Shown in pieces: positions 36,420 through 50,254 of a DNA stretch of 64,000 nt. This DNA comes from Anisakis pegreffii. Its lineage: Eukaryota; Nematoda; Chromadorea; Rhabditida; Anisakidae. Position numbers and translations under genes: made by a program. Location: the NCBI GenBank assembly GCA_035041965.1, contig JAPYMA010002771.1, positions 1 to 64,000 on the forward strand, in the 5' to 3' direction. Below the pieces are notes generated by a model. It searched no databases. It was not told where the DNA came from and worked only from the letters and a program-made list of their open reading frames with translations. Numbering within the stretch: position 1 is the first letter of the stretch; every line of letters starts with the position of its first letter.

Positions 36420-37457
36420 TACGTATGATTGTAGGGAACGCATTTAACAGTTCTTGTGTAAAATTGTGAAATTCCATGTGCAGAACAGCAGTTATGGCTG
36501 ATCGTTTTTCTTTCTTGGTTCCGTTTCTAAAGCTGCATATTTTTTGCAGTCGTCTTCAGCACCTTCGCCACCAATTGCCCGATCATCATGCAATGTAACC
36601 GCATTTCTTTTAATCCATCGCCACTTTCTGAAATGTTTCATCACATTCAACCAAATATAACACGATACACCTGGTTATGATTAGTGATCATATCAACACT
36701 TGTGAGAGATCGTTTTCGAGAAGACTTCTTCATGCCAGATTCATTTAGAAGAATACTTATTTTATGATGTGCTACTAGAAGTGAATGTCGAAAATGCAAA
36801 CATTGAGCACTGAGTAAAGCAGTTGCCGTGTAAGATACATGTTAAGATACGTTAAATGTGAATGTACGATCATAAACGAGATTACACGAATGATAATTGA
36901 ATGCGCAAACAAATTGTTATCTTGGAGATCTCATCTTCTCACATTCTTTCATCATTAGTTGTTCTGCTCTGTCTTTTAATTATTCATTTGTTGATGCCCA
37001 CTTGAGTAATGAGCACATTCCGTTGATTTTTTTGGCTAATGGCGACCAAATTTGATGAATTTCAATAAAATTTAATCGCTCTCAAAAAATTAATTCACAA
37101 CATTGCCCATGATACTGAACGTACACGCAAAAGCGAACGCATCGTTTGGGTAATCTTGAAAACAGTTACATTGTTTCCAAGCTCTGCTTCAAGATCATCC
37201 ACAAATCGCTTGTAAGCTAGGCAAAAATTCTGCGCGTCTGCATTAAATGGTATATTATTCACCATTTTTTATTACTCATTCGTGCGTGATCAGCTGGGAA
37301 CTATTTAAATCAATAAGATGCATTCTGTCTGAACAGTTGTGAAAAGGTGAATTTTTATTGAGTTTTGCAGTCAAAGAGCTTACGATTCTTATTCTTTGTT
37401 ATTTTTAGCATTATGGCCTATCAATTCAAAAGGGCCTCTAATGGTTTTGCATTATCA

Positions 37458-38318
37458 CAGTGGTTCTCATGCTCGGAAACTCCGTAACCCTTTCGATGGT
37501 TTGACATGTCGTCATAACCCCCCCCTCCCCCAGCCACTTGCTAAACGAAGCAAATCAGAAACCGGTCCGGAACTTCTTCGGTAGTGTGAAAGAAATTAAC
37601 ATTTCAGAATGGAACAATTATTTTAAGAGCTTTATTCATCAACTGATATCAGTTGCAGAAAGAATGTGAACCTCAACAGTTAACAACGAATAGCAATGAA
37701 AAAAACATTCGTCTGCGATTAAAAAATTGTTTATTTGTTATCGAAGATTTTATTCATTATATCAAAACGGAGCGTGCGATGTACTTTTGATCAGGTTTAG
37801 ATGAGCTAAAGATCACCGGAAGTAGGACAAAGAAGAGTGTTGTCATAAACGAACCGCGTTTAGATACCCAAATGAACAATTTCTTTACACCAACCAATCC
37901 AGCGGAACCTCTAGATTTAGAAAAATATAAATATTGTTGAGCAGTTCTGCTTACTTGAGGACATACAGCTATTTTCTTAAAGCTATCTCAACTACAGTGA
38001 TGTTCATTGATCACTATAGATCAATCTATACGTTCCTATAGCAATAAAGGGGTTGCCATCTTCAGACCCACCGTACCTTCAGGTTTGCCCACTAATATAT
38101 CAATTTCTGTACACCAATCGATCCAGCAAAACTTCTAGATTCAGAAAAACATAATCATTGTAGAGCAATTCTGCTTACTTGGGGAGATACAGCTATTCTC
38201 TTAAAGCTATCTCAACTAGCGTAGTGGCGCTCATTGATATACATCGATCACTATGGATCAATCTATACGTTAATATAGCAATATAGGGGTTACCATACAC
38301 TCTCTATGAGAACCAAAG
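37458..38318 (+). mobile_element. 861-bp non-autonomous hAT-like element
   Basis: Begins CAGTGGTTCTCATGCTCGG; the right end ATGAGAACCAAAG is its inverted partner (11 of 13 positions). Flanking octamers CATTATCA (37450-37457) and GTCTATCA (38319-38326) agree at 5 of 8, so the duplication is decayed or the edge is off slightly. It shares its left end and an internal block with the copy from 17717. No transposase frame. Confidence 0.62.
37880..38305. repeat. two tandem copies of about 220 bp inside the hAT-like element
   Basis: The stretches 37880-38060 and 38103-38282 share CACCAAyCRATCCAGC, TTCTGCTTACTTG, ATACAGCTATT, TTAAAGCTATCTCAACTA and GATCAATCTATACGTT. The copies have diverged by point changes. 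The other family member from 17717 lacks this pair. Confidence 0.85.
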
Positions 38319-40321
38319 GTCTATCAAATGAAATCTTATTGCTTCAATGTATGAAAAGATATTTTGATGACTGTTGTATTCATCAGTGGCTATCTTTAGC
38401 ATATATCGATGCTTGACACTATCAGAAATGACATTTTGCGAACGAGCTGAATTCCATAAAGCTCATTCCAATACAAAATTTCTTGTATTTTTGTCCAGCA
38501 AATTCATCTGATTCATTCGTTTATAGTTCTTCTGTTGATTTGTTTTTGTGTGTTACTTACTCTATTCAAATCGTTTACGCGAGGCTGTCATTCTGACATT
38601 ACTGTATAAAATTTGTGGCGGAACTTTTATGCAGCTACGTGAATACTGAAGTGTTTCGACTCAAAAATCAATCACTCTTTCAATAAACATCAAAAATCAA
38701 CGCTGCTGAGCAGAGTTTCTCCTACATCATATGATTGCATTCGCATTGCTTGACTGGGTTTCATCAAAATTTAATCAAATTAAGTGAGGCCTATCTCATA
38801 CAAGATGATACTGTTCTCCCATTAAGTAATACATCAAAACTGCATCAGTGTGTGTCGATTATTGGTCATTGGTTGCATTTTGTCTCAGATATTCTTTCAT
38901 TCGTTCATCTTTATTGATATTGATATGCACTGACACTTTTTTTGGAAGTTCTTTTCCACTGTCGAAATTCTTTTTTTTGAAATGCATATGTTAGTGAATG
39001 ATCAAATGGTAGGAAAGCGATTCGCCGAATTCATAGAATGGAAATTTCTATGCTTACAACAAAAATCGAAATTTTAGACTTCCTGTGAAGTAAGGTTGTT
39101 GTATCTCACTAAGCACTGAATGCCTAGTATGTGATAACCGTCTTGAATGCCTTCCAATATCGTGAGAAAAGTCATGCTTGAATCTTTAATTCGCAAACAG
39201 CGTGCTCACAGTTTCGATTGATTGGTCAAATGATATATTCAGACTGAAGGAATGCTCATATTCGAAAGGATGAATCGAGCAAAGATTCATTCAAGATTAT
39301 TAATTAAGAATGTTCAGTGTTGGGCGTCAGAAGAGTTAGTTAAAAGGAAGTGATGGAGGGATGGATGGTTGGCAGACGGTGGTGACATATTTTGAGATAA
39401 CTGATTAATTAGTGTTAGTATTACACGATATTAAATCATCTCGTTCAAACAGCAACATCTCATTTCATAGGAACGAAAATCGACGTTGCCATATGCATGC
39501 AAACGTTTTTGACAAATCAAATTACGTTCTTCGAATGATCACAAAAATATTCATTTGTTCGTCTTCCACAGCTAATTTCCGTTGAAATTCTTTGCTGAAT
39601 AGTTCAACGATTTGCAGCGATTGGTGAGAAAAATTATTTGGAATGAATGAATGAACGATTTTGCATTCATTATTGTTTGCGTATCCTTTCATTGCTGCTG
39701 CGAATGTTCGTTATCACTGTGTCATTATTGTTACTGCTGAAGACTGTAACGTTGACTGAATGAAAGGAATAATACTTTGGTAACATATAATTGCTGAACT
39801 GAGAGTAGTTCCATTCAGATCATTTCAATCAGGTCTATGTGATTCTTTATTGATATTTCATTCAGTCAAATAAATGATATTTGAGAATATATTCATGTGG
39901 ATGAATTGACGTTATTCGTGATATTTGCAATGTGTTGTCTCGAATTTGGAGGTGAATGGTGAGCTGACTGAGCATCAAAAATGCTTTTGCATTCTGAGGC
40001 AGTGTTTGTTCACATTTCTCATCGCTTGCACACTCCTCAAATTCATGCAAGATTTTTTTTGCGTCCAGATGAAGCCCATCATATCAACTAATGATCATAC
40101 AGTCTCAGGCCATTTTGCTTCAGCAGAAAATCATACTCTGTTCTAATTCAGTCCCTAACATTGATGTTTCTACGCATACAATGGCATTAAAAAAACTGCT
40201 TACTGACGATTTACACTAAAGGGAACATCGTTCATTTTGCTACTTTTCAAGCAATCAAAACAACATGAAAAGAATGCGATCCGTTGGATTGCATACATTT
40301 TTTTCGAAGCAGTCAGCAGTT

Positions 40322-40370
40322 CAACCCTAACCCCACCCCTCCATCTTCCCCTCCCCTCCCCTTTCCCCTA
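40322..40370. repeat. pyrimidine-rich tract
   Basis: CCCTAACCCCACCCC followed by CCCTCCCCTCCCCTTTCCCC. The complementary strand is G-rich with several GGGG runs and could form a quadruplex. Confidence 0.8.
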
Positions 40371-43300
40371 TCAAATCAACAAATTTCACTCATTGTTAAA
40401 GCTTATTTAAAATTGACAACAAATTTAAACGCAATTGTCCACAGACCATATAAAAAGGAACAAACGTCATCTAAATGGCATTCGCTTGCTTGCTTGTCAA
40501 TATTGATTTCGATTGAAGCCATTCATTTGGTTGCAAATATCGTTTACAGTCTCATTCAAGAATGTTGACAATGTGTCTAACAAACGTTAAGTTTTCATTA
40601 TGCACCTAAACTATAAATATTATCGAAAAAATTGTTCACTTTTTTGAAAGCAGTTTATAATTGTGATCAATTCCCTGTGAAACTGTCAAATATGAATTCG
40701 TTTCGAGTACACTCTTCAATTCGATTCACTGCCATCATTTTGTTCAAAACATTAAAAATTGCTATTCAGAACTACATTCCTTTATGTTTTTAGATCTTTC
40801 CTCGTCACAACACTCTCACTTTTTTAAAATCATCTCAATGCCACAATCTCCTTCTTCAATTTTGCACTTTGATTTCAATCATCAACCGAGCTGTTTTTGC
40901 TTCTTTTCGTAGGTGACATGAAATGATCATGTGCAATTCGTGCAGCTTTTTTGTCTGAGGTGAATATTTTGCTGTAAGCGAGTGAACAGTGAACAAAAAT
41001 TGAACTTTCTCGAGATAACTTTAGAATGAAGACACCTCGAGAAATGCGTTTGCTAATAATAAGCGAATTGAATGGATTAAGCAAAAGGTAGTGCATTCGA
41101 CTGTGAGCTGATTGTGAGTTCGTAGTTGTGGAAGAAATCAAAATTGTATGAAAAAATGATGAATGTTAGATGAATTTTGTTGAGTCTGTAGATGTTTGTA
41201 GTGTGTAATTTTGTCGATGAATTAATTATTTCATGTAAATTTTCATGCGGGAACGGATGCATCATTTATTCATGTGCATCGTTTCCATTCCATTCATGTT
41301 CCGATCTCATTCGAAATTCCGTATTTCCGATCACTTTTTCATATTGTCATTTCAATTTTGTGCATCCATCATCACCAGCACTGCCCAACATGATCGACTC
41401 ACACCTGTTGTTTGTCCACTATTTCATCAATTTCACGTTTTCGCCTAAGAAATGCCCGACCAAAGTTCTCTGAAAACTTTGATCATGAACGCTTTTATTA
41501 TTAACCGTTCGCATTATTGTAACTGACCAAGTTCCCTTCGAGCTTCTTCGAATTCTAATTTTATTCTACAATTTGATTCAACTGAAGATCGCATGGATCA
41601 TTTATTCACCTTCTGGACATTTCAGTGATATCACATGCACATTCGAGATATTCCACTTTCTTATTCCATTGAACAACTAAATTTTTGGCGCCATCAAAAT
41701 CGAGTAGATATTTTCGCTTGGTTTTGCACTGTGAACTAGGAATTTATGGTTGGTGTGTGCTGCTGTCATATGATTTATGTTTTTTTCATATGCACACTGA
41801 ATATCAGCGATTTGGTTAGAGAAACTGGGAAACGATCCTCTTTCATATTTTATCAAATATTCAGTAGGTATTAGAGTCTTCATCATATATTGCACAAGCA
41901 TACCACATCGGCATCGTATCGCATGGTGGGGTATGGACAGTAGTTATGGACGATGATCGTTCTATTCTCATATCACTATAAACCATCCATCAGCGTTCAT
42001 TGATTTTCATCTCATGAAATATTTATGATCTAGAGATTGCTTGTTTGTTTGCTAGCAATAACCACCATTCCCTCGCAGCTGTACAGAGCACACTAATAAT
42101 TCTGAATGTTCGTAGAATATTTTTCGTGTTTCTGGTTCGCATTCTCGCTGCATTAATGCTACTAAATTGTTTGCACAATCAAACAAATAAGAGTGTGAGT
42201 TTGTGAATATACTCAAATAAATGCGCTACAAGGCTGCAAGGTCGATCAATTACTGATGTGAGTGTTGCCGTTGTTGATTAGCATAAGCTCTCTTTGCTGT
42301 TGTCAGCACACATATGATCACTACAGAACGAAAACAACTTGTCGATTTGCATTACAGTCCTTCATGATATAACAAAGTATGAACTCCTTCAATGAATCCT
42401 TGCACTCTCTGATCGTGAGCAAAATCGGCAGTGGTTGGGCGCAATTGGGCAGTTACAATTTCGGTGTTGCACATAACCGTTTTCAGAGCAGTTCTAATAG
42501 GACCTGTTATCTTAATGTTAGTAAGCGTCTCTGAACCATGATAATCTGCATTCAGCTGGTATTGCGTTCACATCGATTTCAACTTTATAATCGTCATCCC
42601 ATCGCCCAAATTAAAGTCAGTTTTTGAGTGTACGATAATCTCATCGAAAAAGTGCATTTAATCATGCGATTATGTAAAAAGGTGGTTATTCTATCATGTG
42701 AATTTCATTTAACCACTAGCACTTCATTTGACCAAATTTGATCAAACTAAAATAACCAGATTTGAACGGAAATACAGATAATGTGATAGTTAAGTGGTTG
42801 GTAAATGATCCACGTTCCAGGAAAGAATTTCTTAAGGAGAGAATGGAAACAGTAGTGGGAGTGAGGTTACCAAAATGAGGCGATGCATTTTGATGGAAGC
42901 ATGTTGCAGGATATATCCATTCCATGTTACAACATATTCATAATTGTATGTTAATGTAATGAAATGAATAGGTAATAGCAAGAAATGTTACGAGTGTAGA
43001 GCTTCAGTTGTTTGTTTGCAATAATCCAACAATCAAACGTACACTTTTCTTCTCTCATTTGAATGCATATCGCTGCAAATGCAACAATCAGCTGTAAGCA
43101 TTTTTGATTCTGATAGTAGCATGAAGTGTGCGCAGTTGAATGCACTTCTGGTATTCCTTCACCATCCTTTAATCAACAAACATTCCGACCCGACCCAGCT
43201 GTGAACTCATAAGATTTTGTTCGAAGTTCAGTCTGACGCCATCACAACTATCATGACTACATGCTAAATGAAGCGGTCAACTCGCCCATGATATTGCAGA

Positions 43301-43764
43301 AGTTAGAATGAAAATATCGAAATAGATTTGGGATTTCGCTGAATATTCTTTAATTTCGTCGTGTTTGAATGAGTTCGGATGCAGTATGCTTGTGTCAACG
43401 AAAATGATGCTTCCTCGGAGAATATTCACTGTCTGTATACAATCGTAAATTGAAATCGCCTAAAAGTGTCCAAGAATATAGCAGTTATCTTGCAGTGAAC
43501 ATCACACTTTACAAATAAGATGATAGAAAGTGGAATCCCCGTTTTCTCATTTTATAGCAGTGCATATCGATTAATATATGGTTGAGAGATCGTTTGCACT
43601 TCGACCGTAAAATCGTTTCCATGCAGTCTTTAGATTAGATCTTCATCTGATGCGTATATATCTGAATCCAATGAAAGTCTACATATTATATCCATTTTTA
43701 TTCACTCCTTTCAAACATTCCGGAAGATTTCACAGCGGCAAACACTTTTTCTCACAAATTTCAG

Positions 43765-44094
43765 TTGAATGATCTTATTCACTTCACTTTTTGCATTTAT
43801 CCTTGGGATGATGGCACATCGTTGGGAAAAATGATTTTCGAGCCGTTCGATAGAACACAAATGATCATTTCAAACGATGCCGGACGGATGAAACATCAAA
43901 AAATGGATTACTTAAACAACTGTTCTCTTGAAGAATGCAACTCGAATGGATATGAAAAGAATGCGAATATCTATCGATTCGCATTGTCAATTTCGATATT
44001 TTGTGATGGCAACTCGTTCTGGAGCATTCACTCACTTGATTTCGATAATGATGAAATGCTGCGTTTAGGTTTCGAAGTGTTTAGTAAGCACTGA
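43765..44094 (+). CDS. candidate terminal exon, unknown protein
   Basis: An AAATTTCAG acceptor at 43764 opens a 109-codon frame that stops at TGA 44092. The length is unusual for this AT-rich background, and the composition is protein-like: aromatic and acidic clusters (IYPWDDGTSLGK, FWSIHSLDFDNDEMLRLGF), three cysteines and alternating hydrophobic residues. No start codon belongs to it, so it would be the last exon of a plus-strand gene, yet I found no upstream exon in phase. I do not recognise a family. A decayed transposon ORF is an alternative. Confidence 0.38.
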   Translation: MNDLIHFTFCIYPWDDGTSLGKMIFEPFDRTQMIISNDAGRMKHQKMDYLNNCSLEECNSNGYEKNANIYRFALSISIFCDGNSFWSIHSLDFDNDEMLRLGFEVFSKH

Positions 44095-44709
44095 GCGTGC
44101 GTCTTTTATTGGGGGATGTACTTCGATGATTTTTTGATTGTCGGTTGGAATTGAATAACAGATGAAATCGATTATACGGAAACGTTTTTATTTGTGTCTG
44201 GCTGAAATTTTGTGTGATTTGATCGCCTCAAGAATGTTAGTGATCTCTGTGAAATTTCAGCACATCAACAGATTATTCTGCAGTCTTTCTCTCATCGTTG
44301 TAACTGAATCGTGACTGAGGATTATCCCTTATTAGAGCACCGATGAAACTATCCATGTAAACATACAATACCGAGCCATCAACTTACCGTCAATGCAAAG
44401 TTCATTATCATATAATACAAATGTGTTGCATTTAGTGTTGAGTTGAATTCTCAATGTCACTAATGCTTCTATTTCAATGGTAATAAACACATTTGAACAC
44501 GATTCAAAACCGTTAGTGAATGAGTTATACGAGTGATTAAATGTATTACTCGGAATAACTCTTTTGATTATTGTGATTGCCGTAATCGTGTCATATTTTG
44601 AGCAAATTTAGTTGCGGTTTTCGTATCGCACGTCGATGTATCATCACATTGTTTACAATATTCAGAATATTAATGATTCGTGAACGAGGGCTTTAATCGG
44701 TGTTTTGCG

Positions 44710-44880
44710 GATGGATGTTTTATTAGTATTGCTATTATTACAGTTATTATTGTTACTGTTATTTTTGTTATTCCATTTACTAGTGTTACTTTGTATCGTT
44801 ACTGCTATTACTGCCACTCTTACTGCTCTCACTATTGTTGCGATCGTTTTTGTCATTGTAACTGTTAGCAACACAATTAT
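44710..44880. repeat. degenerate trinucleotide-rich tract (TTA/TTG/CTG)
   Basis: A run of TAT/GTT/ACT-type triplets gives Leu-rich, Val-rich and Asn-rich ORFs in several frames. These ORFs are not genes. Confidence 0.7.
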
Positions 44881-47800
44881 TGATAATACATATTGTTAAT
44901 ATAATCACTATTATTTCTGGTGATTAGTCTTAAATTGTACAGAATCTTAGTCTCACATCAGTGGTTTGATTTATTTATCTGTCCATACTTTCACCATTTT
45001 CGTGCTGTGAAAGTGGTCAATTTTTCAAATGTACTTTCAAGACTTCATTCGCTTCATCATAATTTCAGTGAAAAGTATGAAGTTTCCATGTTTAGTTTCG
45101 TTGCGTTATCTTCTTAAATGTCTCAGACTGCAATGCCCCATCCTCTGTCCTGCAAACCGCAATTGTGCGATGATTTTGATGGAGAGTGTTCGTGCAGTGA
45201 GCACTCTCAAATACAGAGTTAGGAAATTAATTTTCGATTGCGTCGAAGTGAATTAGCAGAAAGCGCAGCGTAACGTGCTCAACATCTGTTCTTTCGTTCA
45301 ACCACAACCACCGCAGATCATCTTGATTCGCTTTGTTGTTTGATGTGTCAATCTTTATTCGTTCAAAGTTTTTGCCAGCAGTCGTAAGTAGGAACGTAAC
45401 GATACTGCTGATGTGATTATTGATAATATTGGTGCATCGCACAAAGACCACTTAATCACACCGAATCTTTCGGCTGGCTTTAGCACAACTGCAGCGAAAT
45501 TGATTGGATTTGAGGTATATTCACTACAATTGGTGCAGATTTCTTCGTTGTTCTCCACATTTTGCAAGCTTTGATCCCCTCAATTCTACAATGAGACGTT
45601 TATCATCGATACTATACTTGATCTCTGCGGTTTTTATAGGAATTATCCAATGATTAATCCAGAAAATTTGAGCATTTTCTGAAAGTGATGATACGAGTTT
45701 ACGATTATATAGAGATAAAAGATATCTGAAGATTCGAACTTTTTGAATCCATGTATGCTTGAATGGTTCTCAGCTGGCGTTCAATGAACTTGATCAATAA
45801 TGATTTTATGGAACGTGATGTACTTTAAATATTGTGCACTACAGCCAACGACGATGCGGTCGCAAAATCTAATTAAAATGGTTGCATTAGCGAGATTACT
45901 ACCGCAAATTAGTCTAATGCTTCTCGATACTTTTTGCAGCGTTTTTTGTTTTAAAACGTTTTTTTTATTGAATAAAACAAGATGGTTTTAGTGACAGTCT
46001 GTTCGATGAATCCGATGGATTGTATCGGATTCTAAATTTATCTTTGATTTTTTCGATGCATGGTCTCGAACGGTGAATATCGAATGAGCTACATATTCAT
46101 ATGATATCAACCATAATACCGATTCTGGGAGTATAAGAAGGCGACATCAAACGCTATCGCCTTCTTGTGTATTCAGAATTGGTTGTTGATCCAGTTGATA
46201 ATAAAAAAACATCATTCGTTATCGTACTCGCCTGTGAATTTTCTGACGTCTGATTGAGTTATCATTAATACAAATTCGATAATATATAGCTGAGATGCGG
46301 TGCAACCTTTGATCACTATCAAACATGCAACAATGAGCTTAATTCGAGCTGCACGCTAGCTCATATTCTGGAGGCGGCTTCCATTAGTGAGATACTTTCA
46401 GCGTAATTGATGACGATTTTGGTACCGTTACCCGGTTTTATAATGTCAAATGTCTTTGAAGGGACAGTTTATTGGTAATGCGTCTGCAAAATGCGTTTTG
46501 AACAGAGTTTCATTGAATCCAAATGCATTCGATTTATTTGGTCTTTCGATCTCATTTTCTAAACTGGTAAACGATTGCTGCATCGTTAAATTTGCTTATA
46601 CATCACTGTTGAGCTGTTATCTTTCCAGTTAGCAATGTGTGAACTTTTTACACCATATCAAATGATATTGCTGATTACATGGCTGGTTATCATACGTGTT
46701 CTATCAGCATAGTGATAAAATTTTGATTGGGTTTTATCACTTTACATTTCTGTTTCTACTCTCATGCTTTCGTTATTGTTCTGATCTTGACAGCAAATAT
46801 TACACCAATACCAACACTAAGTTCTCGTCTTCGTTCTCTTATCTGGATTCAGCATCATAACTGTATTATGTTGGCGCTGTCGTGTAACGAGTATGAGCGC
46901 TGTAATGGAGTTGATATCGTTTGCATCTCGAATTGATATCATTCATCTACTCTCGTCGCCATTTTTGCTTTCAATCTTTTCTGTGATTCTGCAGAAAAGA
47001 ATTCCATTGCTTTGATTGGCTAATGCGTATAGTCATAAGAATATGTAGATTCGGGTAAGCAAATACCGAATTCCAGCGCTATCAGTGAATTGAGTCATAA
47101 GCAATCTGTGACATGAACACTCGGTAGTATGAAAGATTTCGTGATAAAATTGGTGATAGTGTTCGGCGATTGACTTTGCGGTGAATATTTCCAACGAAAA
47201 CATATTGCAGTTAGAACTGGAATTGTTGGTATTCTTATTTTGAATTGTGTGATCAGGTGATCTTTGTAAAAAAATTCATTGCTTCGATTTGCAAAAAAAC
47301 TCCGATCATATCAGCCGATCAATGAAGCGATTAAACTCTATGAATGGGATGAAATTCGTTGTTGCCATCAGTTTGATGTTCATACTTTGATTAGTTTTCC
47401 TTTCCTTTGAATTTAGATGTAAAACTTCTTAAAATATCGCTTTAGGACCATAAGATTGCAATGAGCCTTTCGGAAGGCATCGAACTGGATAAGGATATGA
47501 TAAGATCGCTTTCATTTTCAACAATTAGCTGTGCTAGCTGAATAATAATTTTAGCTGAATAATAGCTGAATAATAAGCTGAATAATTTTCATTATTGCCA
47601 CTGGTGGTATTGTTATCACTGCTATTGTTACTAATTTCAGCAATATTATCGTTAGTGTTATCAGTCTGCAGCACTGATCTTATCACATGCCTAATACGGT
47701 GCTGAACCACACATTAATGTTATGTTGATGATCTTACGTTCCTGACTTGATGATCTTAAGTCAGCGACGCACAAAAAAACAAATATGTGCAATGAAAACT

Positions 47801-48489
47801 GAATTTTATGTTGATTATGAAATGACTAGGTTTAGTGTCGCTTTTTTGGTTTTCGAATACGGTTTTCGAACATTGCATTACTTTCGTAAGTTTTCATTGG
47901 TCCGTTGCTGAAAAAGATTTTATCAGCAGTTGCGGTACAGATCAAATTGGCCCTCCTTAGTAGTCTCACATGATTTCAATGATATTCTTGAAGTGGCTTC
48001 ACATCACTAGTATTTACTTATGATTTCGTCAGTGTTTCTTTGCAGTGCTCCATTGCATGGACCCTTGATGATTTATCTTTCATATATGTGAACATATCAA
48101 CGATCAGAAATTGTGTTTATGCACAGTCGTAAAATTCATGACGTAATCGCTGCGTTAACATTTCAAATGTTTCATTTGGATGCTTTATTATGGCTAGGTA
48201 TGGTGGCATTTACGCTTTGAATTTCAGTTTCGCATTATCCGTCGAATGTCTGAAAAAGGCCGATAGTCCGGTTGTATTGAAGAGCAAGTATGAGCACTAA
48301 TGAGAGCATCACTCACGACACCAACTCCAGTGCGCAACAAGTAAATAACCCCCAAAAAGGTAGGCTAGCATCATATGTTCCAGTATATCCAACTCTGATA
48401 AATACATAAATCCGTTAGCTGATTTTCTATCGCCAATCAATAAATGGATGCAATCAGCTTACGAATATCGTGCAAATGATCGTTAAAAG

Positions 48490-48640
48490 TTTGATCAGTT
48501 TTGAAATTTGTGATTTGAAAAAAAATTAGAAAATTTTTTGAAAAGTTTGAAATTTTTGACTTGAAAAAATTTTTTTGAAATTTTAATTTTGAAAGTTTTG
48601 AAAAATTTGAATTTGAAAAAATAATAAAATCTGAAAAAAA
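48490..48640. repeat. phased A/T-run tract (TTTGAAAAATTTG type)
   Basis: Short A runs and T runs alternate with TTGA spacers at roughly ten-base intervals. It may be a decayed minisatellite or a bent-DNA tract. Confidence 0.6.
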
Positions 48641-50249
48641 GCGATCATTGAAACTTGCGATTCGCCGTTCTCCAACGTCGATGACGTCAAAAATGTTTGC
48701 TTGCGACCTTCTACGAAAACAAGTTTTCCTAATGGATTTGTGTGTGTGTTGATCTGAGTTGTGCGTATATCTTTACCGCCATCGCACTATCAACATGCAT
48801 TTTTCATTCGTTCATTCACATATTTCTCATGCAATTTTCTTATTTTTTACCGTTATCGCATTGTTTCAACGGTGTATTTTTGATCTTCAAACATTCACAG
48901 TTCCTTACTATACGCCGTAACGGAACGAACTCATTCAAATGTTCTTTTTTTCATTGCACTGTTATCCAGCATTTCTTCACCGTCAAACTATCGTGTTGTC
49001 GAAATAAGTAGTTGGGAATTCGCATTGAAGCGAGTAATAAAGATGTACAAATTCGAACGAAACATCTCACTTGCTATTAGTAGAAGGTGAGAAAGCATCT
49101 ACTAAGCGCAGTCATTCAGAAGATGACGAAAACTTGAAAATTCCCACATAAACTGGCTGATAGTTGGGCTATTGGATTGTTCCACAACGAATCGTACGCG
49201 AGAGATTCAGTGCTTCATGTTCTCATAGCTCAATAAGCATTCTGGCTACCAGAGACAGTCGTCTTTTAGGTTCATAATTTGGATCTGAACAAATCGATCA
49301 TTCACCAAACAGTCCTGCACTACATTCGCTAAGCGCGCAAATTATTTCATTCGTGAATGTTTGTTCGTCCATTTCGTTGTTCTTTCACGTCGCTCGGACC
49401 GTTTCAGCATTTCGTTGAACTACTCTCTTCGTACTTTTTAGTCAATATTGCAAAACTTAATTGTTGTTGTTTGCAAGCTCAATCAAAAATACGAACTAAT
49501 TGCTCCAAAATCGCCCATCATTTGACTCGGAATCACATGACACCTTAATAAATTCTATTTGTGTCCTTCTACAACCGATAAACTGATAAGCGCATCAGAA
49601 CATTCGTTTGCTTCCATCATCAACTGTCTCACATTTATCAAACTTCCTTGGCTCCTTTCAGTCGCCGTCTTCAGCTGAACTGTCTTTGACATCGCAATTC
49701 TTTGATCTGATATCTATTTAAAAGCTATCGCTACACTCTCAATACACCCATATACTTGATGATAAGCAGTAGCCTGAAAGTCACTGAATCAAATTCGGTT
49801 TATATGGTGACAATTTGCATAGTTCTGGCGTTCATTATTTATCTTATAGATCAAAACCATAGTAACATCCTCATTATCAACATTATTATGAATACCTATT
49901 AAGAATACTGCTCGCAGAAGCGTTATCTTGTTTGTCATGATTATTAAATATTTTTTCAACGTTTTCGCCGTTGTCGATGTTTATAATCTTATTATCATAT
50001 TGAGGGCATCTGTTCTAAATACTCCGTTGATTTCTCACAGATTTATTATATAAACTAACAAAAATTACCATGTTTTCAGAAAATTCAAATGTCTTTTCGT
50101 GCTTTGAGCTTCGAACCAGAATGTTGTGAATGAATGAGAAATTTTATGATGAATGGGTAGAGTTGAATGGAAGAACGTTCCTTTACAATGTTTCGTTGTC
50201 AATAAGAATTGCTGCTCTTAACAAGCGTCATAATGAACTCAGTTTACAG

Positions 50250-50254
50250 ATCAC
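50250..50254 (+). promoter_or_regulatory. candidate trans-splice acceptor
   Basis: AGTTTACAG ends at 50249, 5 nt before the start codon of the zinc-ribbon membrane protein, a spacing typical of nematode spliced-leader sites. Confidence 0.5.

Larger units (their letters stand above)
32936..50249. other. 17-kb gene-poor stretch
   Basis: Read on both strands, this stretch shows no conserved gene. It holds hAT remnants at 36041-36180 and 37458-38318, two exon-like ORFs at 36219 and 43765, low-complexity tracts near 40322, 44710 and 48490, and small hairpins (for example GAAGGCGA...TCGCCTTC at 46138-46164). Confidence 0.5.

Noticed and set aside
40284..40568. 94-codon ORF with a Pro-rich start
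   Set aside because: The Pro-rich part comes from a pyrimidine tract; no splice context or similarity supports it.
44662..44899. Leu/Val-rich or Asn-rich ORFs resembling membrane helices
   Set aside because: Produced by a trinucleotide-rich low-complexity tract in several frames at once.
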